A stretch of DNA of 40,892 nucleotides from Kiritimatiellota bacterium (lineage in GTDB: Bacteria > Verrucomicrobiota > Kiritimatiellia > RFP12 > UBA1067): positions 1 to 40,892 of the forward strand of contig WRJS01000019.1 in NCBI GenBank assembly GCA_009778475.1, in the 5' to 3' direction. A program made the translations under genes and the position numbers. The notes under the pieces are model-generated. The model saw only the letters and a program-made list of their open reading frames with translations. It ran no database searches and had not been told where the DNA came from. Positions 33,315 to 38,471 of the stretch are shown piece after piece. Each line of letters begins with the position of its first letter. Positions within the stretch are counted from its first letter, which is position 1.

Positions 33315-33692
33315 ATGACAGAAAATGAATTGGCGAAGGTAGTTTTTGGTGCGGGCTTGAAGGTGCATAAGGCACTCGGTGCTGGCTTGCTGGAAAGCGC
33401 GTACGAGGAATGCCTTTTCTACGAACTTCAACAGGAAGGATTGTCCGTCGAAAAACAAAAGGCGTTGCCGTTGGTTTATGAGGATGTCAAACTGGAGGTG
33501 GGCTACAGGATTGATTTGCTGGTGGCGGGAAAACTTGTGATTGAAGTCAAGTCCGTCGAAACGCTGAATGATTTACATTTGGCACAGATACTGACTTACT
33601 TGAAGCTAAGCGGATGCAAGTTGGGGTTGCTGATGAATTTCAACACCGTCCTGTTGAAAGATGGGGTACGACGTGTGGCGAATGGATTGTAA
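33315..33692 (+). CDS. GxxExxY protein (PD-(D/E)XK-like)
   Basis: 125 aa, usual length for the GxxExxY family (PDDEXK_3). The eponymous motif is G24-LL-E27-SA-Y30 within ALGAGLLESAYEECL. A nuclease-like core GYRIDLLVAGKLVIEVKS supplies D67, E77 and K79, and LHLAQILTYLKLSGCKLGLLMNF completes the family pattern. Its biological role is not established. The gene is flanked directly by two copies of a 142-bp inverted-repeat element: copy A ends 13 nt before the ATG and copy B begins 2 nt after the stop, giving a 534-bp unit. Base composition is lower in GC than the housekeeping genes. Confidence 0.92.
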   Translation: MTENELAKVVFGAGLKVHKALGAGLLESAYEECLFYELQQEGLSVEKQKALPLVYEDVKLEVGYRIDLLVAGKLVIEVKSVETLNDLHLAQILTYLKLSGCKLGLLMNFNTVLLKDGVRRVANGL

Positions 33693-33693
33693 T

Positions 33694-33835
33694 TTAACCG
33701 CAAGGGACGCAAGGGTTTCGCAAAGAACACAAAGAGAATTTATGGGGGAAATAAACATATTCGCAACAGGGCGTGGCATCAAAAACAATGACTTCTTTGC
33801 GCCCTTTGCGAAACCTTGGCGTCCTTTGCGGTTAA
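33694..33835. mobile_element. MITE-like inverted-repeat element, copy B
   Basis: Second copy of the 142-bp element, starting 2 nt after the GxxExxY stop. The similarity to copy A continues 36 nt past the right terminal repeat, into the first codons of the next open frame (to 33871). Confidence 0.8.
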
Positions 33836-33848
33836 AATGGGGGTGTTT

Positions 33849-34016
33849 ATGACAGAAAATGAATTGGCGAACGAAAGCCAGTTTTTCGCCGACGTTGCCA
33901 AGTTGTTGCAAGAAGGGCGCGGCAAGACGTATGCCGCCGTTAATTTTGTCATGGAAGAAATCAAACGAATGCTGACCGCCTCGACGAAAACCGCCGCCGA
34001 AAGGATGACCAAATGA
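33849..34016 (+). pseudogene. Truncated chimera: GxxExxY start fused to DUF1016 N-terminal fragment
   Basis: A 55-aa open frame. The first seven residues (MTENELA) are identical to the GxxExxY protein and come from the repeated DNA. The rest, NESQFFADVAKLLQEGRGKT and YAAVNFVM, matches the start of DUF1016 (YhcG-like nuclease) N-terminal domains, which are normally about 150 aa followed by a nuclease domain. After NFVM the family similarity stops and the frame ends EEIKRMLTASTKTAAERMTK. I read it as a broken gene with an internal deletion. Confidence 0.6.
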
Positions 34017-34168
34017 AAACTTCCCTCGCAACTCCACTCTCAACACTCCACTCTCCACACTCTTCCTCGTCTCCACTCTCCACACTGTATGAAGCCGGAG
34101 ACGAAAACATGGTCCAGTCCCTGCGATTCGCAAAGGAGGCATCGGAATGGTACGGCTTGAGGATATAA
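34013..34168 (+). CDS. Possible small open frame overlapping the helicase start
   Basis: 51 codons from ATG 34013, which overlaps the preceding stop (ATGA). The first part is translated simple repeat (PLSTLHSPHSS). The last part, YEAGDENMVQSLRFAKEASE, is not repeat-like and may be the tail of a gene formerly upstream. It overlaps the helicase start by 22 nt in another frame. Weak evidence. Confidence 0.25.
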   Translation: MKTSLATPLSTLHSPHSSSSPLSTLYEAGDENMVQSLRFAKEASEWYGLRI

Positions 34169-37100
34169 CGGTTGGCGTACATATTTCTGGTCTTTCCGGA
34201 AGTACACCGATGAGCGTTGTGGCGGTCAAATGGCACGGCACAAATGCCATGACCGTTACTTTCAAAAATCATGCGGGTCATGTTGCCGAGCAGATTGTGT
34301 ATCGGGAAGACGAGAATCGGATCGATGTCAAAGATGGCAATCTGCCATGGAGTTTTGATGCCGATGCCGATATGCTCCGTCTTATATCAGAGGCCTACCG
34401 AATAAATCTCGCCCATCTGTTTGACCCCTATCTTGCGGTGCATACGTCTGCCATTGAACCGCTGCCTCACCAGATTTCGGCGGTTTACCAAGAGATGCTT
34501 TCTCGGTTGCCGCTCCGTTATATTTTGGCTGACGACCCCGGCGCCGGTAAAACGATTATGACTGGGCTGTTCTTGAAAGAATTACTCGTGCGCGGTGACT
34601 TAAAACGCTGTATGATAGTGTCTCCGGGCAACTTGGCGGAGCAGTGGCAGGATGAACTTTACCGCAAGTTTAATTTGCGGTTTGAAATACTGACAAATGA
34701 CCGTATAGAATCAGCCGTTACGGGCAACGTCTTCACCGAAGCGAACCTTTGCATCGTTCGCTTGGACAAGCTGTCCCGAAACGAAGAAATACAAGAGAAA
34801 CTGCGCGTAACCGACTGGGATTTGATCGTATGCGATGAGGCACACAAGATGTCCGCTACAGTATGGGGCGGCGAAATCAAATATACAAAACGCTTTCAGC
34901 TTGGGCGTTTACTCTCTTCTATTTCACGGCACTTCCTGTTGCTAACAGCTACCCCGCACAACGGCAAAGAAGAGGATTTCCAGCTCTTTATGTCGCTCAT
35001 CGACCAAGACCGATTTGAGGGCGTGGCGCGAAGCGGTAGCCAAGCGGTCGATGTGTCAGACGTAATGAGACGGCTTGTAAAAGAAGATTTATTGAAGTTC
35101 GACGGTACCCCGCTATTCCCTGAACGAAGGGCGTACACGGTCAATTATGATTTATCGCCGATGGAAGCGAAATTATATACTGCCGTCACGGATTATGTGC
35201 AGGACGAGTTCAACCGTGCGGATAACCTGAACAATGACCGAAAAAACACCGTTGGTTTTGCTTTGACGATATTGCAACGCCGTCTTGCTTCTTCGCCGGA
35301 AGCGATATACCAATCCTTAAAGTGCCGTCGTGAGCGTTTAGAAAACCGTCTTGCGGAGGAACGCCTCGGCAAGCGGGCGAACAATTATACTGTGCCTGAA
35401 TTTGATGATTACGACGATGATGATATGTCGTCGGCAGAACTTGAAGATACCGAAGAAAAAGTCGTAGATCAAGCCTCCGCCGCCCAGACCATTTTGGAAC
35501 TGGAAACGGAAATTGCCACACTCAAAAGACTGGAGCGCATGGCAAACGATGTGCGTCAAAGCGGCGAGGACAGAAAATGGGATGAGTTATCCAAGCTGCT
35601 CCAAGATACGGTTTTCAATATGGAGCGCGGACGTCCCGCCAGCATTAATAAAAGCGGGCGGGACGCCCGCGCTCCTGAAGCTCACTCACGCGGTTATTTA
35701 CCGCACATTGAGAACCGGCAATTTCAATTCATCACTTTCAATCTTTTTGACGCCATTCCTCAAAGCGTCATTCAACAATGGAAGGATGAACTCAAAATTT
35801 TAAGCGCGGTCAACCCGGACAGCCCGGAATACTGCGAACTTCATCGCCGAGTGGAGGAATATCAAGACAAGGGGCATGGCGCGTCGTTCCTGAAAGAACC
35901 GCAAATTGCGGAAATCGTTCAAAATGCACTTTTACACTTCAATGGGAAACGTTATCGGCTGGTTGAATGGTGTATAATGCCCAATCATGTCCATGTTTTG
36001 CTGGAAGTGTTCCCCGGTAGTTCCCTTTCCGAAATCATGCATAGTTGGAAGTCATTCACCGCTCACGAGGCAAATAAAAAATTGAACCGCAAGGGCGATT
36101 TTTGGCTTCCGGAATATTTCGACCGTTTTATACGCAGTCCGAAACATTTTGACTTTACGGTGAACTATATCCGAGAAAATCCAGTCAAAGCCGGGTTGGT
36201 CCGGATATATCAGGATTGGCAATGGAGAGGTTCATGGAGCGCGGACGTCCCGTCCGCTTCTTTAAATGCAGGCGAGACGCCTATGCTCCATAATGCGGAC
36301 GGGACGTCCGCGCTCCATAAGCTGATTATTTTTACTGAACACCGTGACACGCTCCGTTACTTAACCGATAAAATCCGCTCGCTTCTCGGAAACGATGAAG
36401 CGGTCGTAACCATACACGGCGGGTTGCTCCGTGATGAACGCCGCAAGGTTGAGGAATTATTCAAGCAGGATAAGGAAGTACGAATCCTCATCGCTACCGA
36501 CGCGGCAGGTGAAGGTATCAACTTGCAACGGGCGCACCTGATGGTGAACTACGACCTTCCGTGGAACCCGAACAGGCTTGAACAACGCTTCGGGCGTATC
36601 CACCGCATCGGGCAGACCGAGGTTTGCCACCTTTGGAATCTTGTAAGCCGTGAAACCCGTGAGGGTATGGTTTTTCAGAGGCTCTTTGAAAAACTGGAAC
36701 AGGAGCGCGAGGCGCTCAAAGGAAAGGTCTTTGATGTCCTTGGCAAGGTGACGTTCGAGAATAAGCCTCTCCGTGATTTACTTATTGAGGCAATCCGCTA
36801 CGGCAACGACCCTGCCGTGCGCGATAGGCTTAATCAGGTTGTTGACCACTCTCTTGACCGCGAGGAACTACAAAGGCTAATGGATGAACACGCCTTGACC
36901 GAGGACGCGCTGGACGTTCATCAGGTCATCTCTATCCGCGAGGATATGGAGCGGATGGAGGTACACAAACTACAGCCGCACTTTATCGAAGCCTTTTTCT
37001 TGGAAGCGTTCCAAAATGTCGGCGGGAAAATCCGGGCGCGGGAAAAGGGGCGCTATGAAATTACCTCTGTGCCGTTTGCCGTCCGTAACCGTGATATGCA

Positions 37101-38466
37101 AATCGGGTTCGGGGAGCCGGTGCTTTCGCGTTACGAGCGTGTCTGCTTCGACAAGTCCTACTGCAATTTACAAGGGCTTGCTCCTGCCGCGCTAATCGCC
37201 CCCGGACATCCGCTGTTGGAAGCGGTGATAGACCTTGTGCGAGAACGTAATGTGGATGTCTTGAAGCGCGGCGCGGTTTTCATTGACGACAATGATTTCG
37301 GAACGGAAGCCCGCTTGCTCTTCTATGTTGAGGACTCCGTACAGGACGGCGTTATCATGCCGAATGGCAGCAAACGTGTCATATCAAAAAACATTCACTT
37401 TGTTGAGATAAAAGAGGACGGCACAGCGGTAAACGCCGGATATGCGCCATACCTTGATTACCGCGCCGCAAAAGAGGACGAGCAATCCGCTGTCCGCACA
37501 TTCTTGAACAGCCAGCAATGGCTTCAGGCGAATGTGGAGGATATTGCTGTCGGCTATGCTATATCGCAGGTTATCCCCGCTCATGTTGCCGAAGTGCGGG
37601 AGCGCAAGACCAAACTCATCGATAAAACCGCCAAGGCTGTCAAAGAGCGGTTGACCGCCGAAATTCAATACTGGGACTTCCGCGCCGCCGATTTGAAAAC
37701 AAAAGAATCAGCGGGCAAGACGAATGCCAAGCTGAACTCGCACATGGCAAGCCGCCGAGCCGAGGAACTGGAATCCCGTATGCAGAAGCGGCTTGCGGAA
37801 CTGGAGACGGAGAAACTCATCTCCGCCATGCCGCCTGTGATTGTCGGCGGCGCGTTGGTGATACCATGCGGGTTGCTTAACAAGCTGATGGGCAAGCCGG
37901 ACTCATTCGCCGCCGATGCTGTGGCTCGGCGGGAGATTGAACTCGCCGCCATGAAAGCCGTGATGGACATCGAAACCTCGCTCGGTTATATCCCCGTTGA
38001 CGTGAGCGCGGCAAAGGTCGGCTATGATGTTGAATCGCAGATACCGCTTGGGAAACGTGATGCAGGTGGCACGTCGCTTCGTTTTATCGAAGTCAAAGGC
38101 AGAGCGGCAGGAGCGAGCACCGTGACCGTCAGCAAGAACGAGATACTCATGGCGCTCAACAAACCGGACGAGTATATGCTGGCAATCGTAGAGGTATGGA
38201 GCGCGGACGTCTCGTCCGCATTGCAAGCGGGCGGGACGCCCGCGGTCCACGGTGATGCGGGCGGGACGCCCGCGGTCCACGGTGATGCGGGCGGGACGCC
38301 CGCGGTCCACGGTGATGCGGGCGGGACGCCCGCGGTCCATAAGGTCCATAACGTTGTTTATTTGAAAAAGCCGTTCCGTGAACGCCCGGATTTTGCGGCA
38401 ACCAGCGTGAACTTCAACATCATGGAACTGGTGAACGGTTCGGAAATACACTTACAGCGAGGTTAG
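34147..38466 (+). CDS. SNF2-type helicase with DUF3883, interrupted in frame by a RAYT transposase
   Basis: 1439 aa. RecA lobe 1 (~100-330) has Walker A DDPGAGKTIM (K135) and DEAH at 230-233. A coiled segment (~455-490) precedes the insertion. RecA lobe 2 resumes at residue ~725 (KLIIFTEHRDTL) with TDAAGEGINLQ and QRFGRIHRIGQ. A DUF3883 domain near the C-terminus has RFIEVKGRA (E1315, K1317) and VTVSKNEILMALNKPDEY. Residues 492-724 are a complete REP-associated tyrosine transposase with HVH at 614-616 and Tyr 674. Without it and a ~48-residue REP-encoded stretch at ~1351-1398, the protein would be about 1,160 aa, near the length I expect. AGGAGG lies 7 nt before the ATG. The pairing with a DUF1156 methylase suggests an anti-phage or restriction-like system. 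Confidence 0.88.
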   Translation: MVRLEDITVGVHISGLSGSTPMSVVAVKWHGTNAMTVTFKNHAGHVAEQIVYREDENRIDVKDGNLPWSFDADADMLRLISEAYRINLAHLFDPYLAVHTSAIEPLPHQISAVYQEMLSRLPLRYILADDPGAGKTIMTGLFLKELLVRGDLKRCMIVSPGNLAEQWQDELYRKFNLRFEILTNDRIESAVTGNVFTEANLCIVRLDKLSRNEEIQEKLRVTDWDLIVCDEAHKMSATVWGGEIKYTKRFQLGRLLSSISRHFLLLTATPHNGKEEDFQLFMSLIDQDRFEGVARSGSQAVDVSDVMRRLVKEDLLKFDGTPLFPERRAYTVNYDLSPMEAKLYTAVTDYVQDEFNRADNLNNDRKNTVGFALTILQRRLASSPEAIYQSLKCRRERLENRLAEERLGKRANNYTVPEFDDYDDDDMSSAELEDTEEKVVDQASAAQTILELETEIATLKRLERMANDVRQSGEDRKWDELSKLLQDTVFNMERGRPASINKSGRDARAPEAHSRGYLPHIENRQFQFITFNLFDAIPQSVIQQWKDELKILSAVNPDSPEYCELHRRVEEYQDKGHGASFLKEPQIAEIVQNALLHFNGKRYRLVEWCIMPNHVHVLLEVFPGSSLSEIMHSWKSFTAHEANKKLNRKGDFWLPEYFDRFIRSPKHFDFTVNYIRENPVKAGLVRIYQDWQWRGSWSADVPSASLNAGETPMLHNADGTSALHKLIIFTEHRDTLRYLTDKIRSLLGNDEAVVTIHGGLLRDERRKVEELFKQDKEVRILIATDAAGEGINLQRAHLMVNYDLPWNPNRLEQRFGRIHRIGQTEVCHLWNLVSRETREGMVFQRLFEKLEQEREALKGKVFDVLGKVTFENKPLRDLLIEAIRYGNDPAVRDRLNQVVDHSLDREELQRLMDEHALTEDALDVHQVISIREDMERMEVHKLQPHFIEAFFLEAFQNVGGKIRAREKGRYEITSVPFAVRNRDMQIGFGEPVLSRYERVCFDKSYCNLQGLAPAALIAPGHPLLEAVIDLVRERNVDVLKRGAVFIDDNDFGTEARLLFYVEDSVQDGVIMPNGSKRVISKNIHFVEIKEDGTAVNAGYAPYLDYRAAKEDEQSAVRTFLNSQQWLQANVEDIAVGYAISQVIPAHVAEVRERKTKLIDKTAKAVKERLTAEIQYWDFRAADLKTKESAGKTNAKLNSHMASRRAEELESRMQKRLAELETEKLISAMPPVIVGGALVIPCGLLNKLMGKPDSFAADAVARREIELAAMKAVMDIETSLGYIPVDVSAAKVGYDVESQIPLGKRDAGGTSLRFIEVKGRAAGASTVTVSKNEILMALNKPDEYMLAIVEVWSADVSSALQAGGTPAVHGDAGGTPAVHGDAGGTPAVHGDAGGTPAVHKVHNVVYLKKPFRERPDFAATSVNFNIMELVNGSEIHLQRG
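35620..36318 (+). mobile_element. RAYT-REP element inserted in frame in the helicase gene
   Basis: 699 bp, exactly 233 codons. Perfect 19-bp terminal inverted repeats: it begins ATGGAGCGCGGACGTCCCG and ends with the reverse complement. Each end holds a pair of inverted REPs (35620-35675 and 36234-36318). Between them is a Y1/HUH transposase domain: GYLPHIENRQFQFITFNLF, WCIMPNHVHVLLEVF (HUH-type His pair), FWLPEYFDRFIRSPKHF, and NYIRENPVKAGLV (catalytic Tyr). No target duplication is visible, consistent with single-strand HUH transposition. The first ATG of the terminal repeat is in frame and could serve as the transposase start. Confidence 0.9.
38196..38340 (+). repeat. In-frame REP tandem array in the helicase C-terminus
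   Basis: Begins with a forward REP (ATGGAGCGCGGACGTCTCG), then 3.8 perfect copies of a 30-bp inverted-REP unit (38227-38340), each encoding AGGTPAVHGD. It interrupts the DUF3883 domain right after AIVEV; the domain resumes with VHNVVYLKKPF. Because the unit is ten codons, copy-number change would not shift the frame. Confidence 0.9.
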
Positions 38467-38471
38467 AGATT

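Noticed and set aside
35620..36318. Intein or group II intron in the helicase
   Set aside because: No intein splice residues or Hint motifs and no reverse transcriptase; the protein motifs are those of a Y1/HUH transposase and the ends are REP palindromes.
38227..38340. CRISPR-like direct repeats
   Set aside because: Contiguous 30-bp tandem units without spacers, inside a coding sequence.
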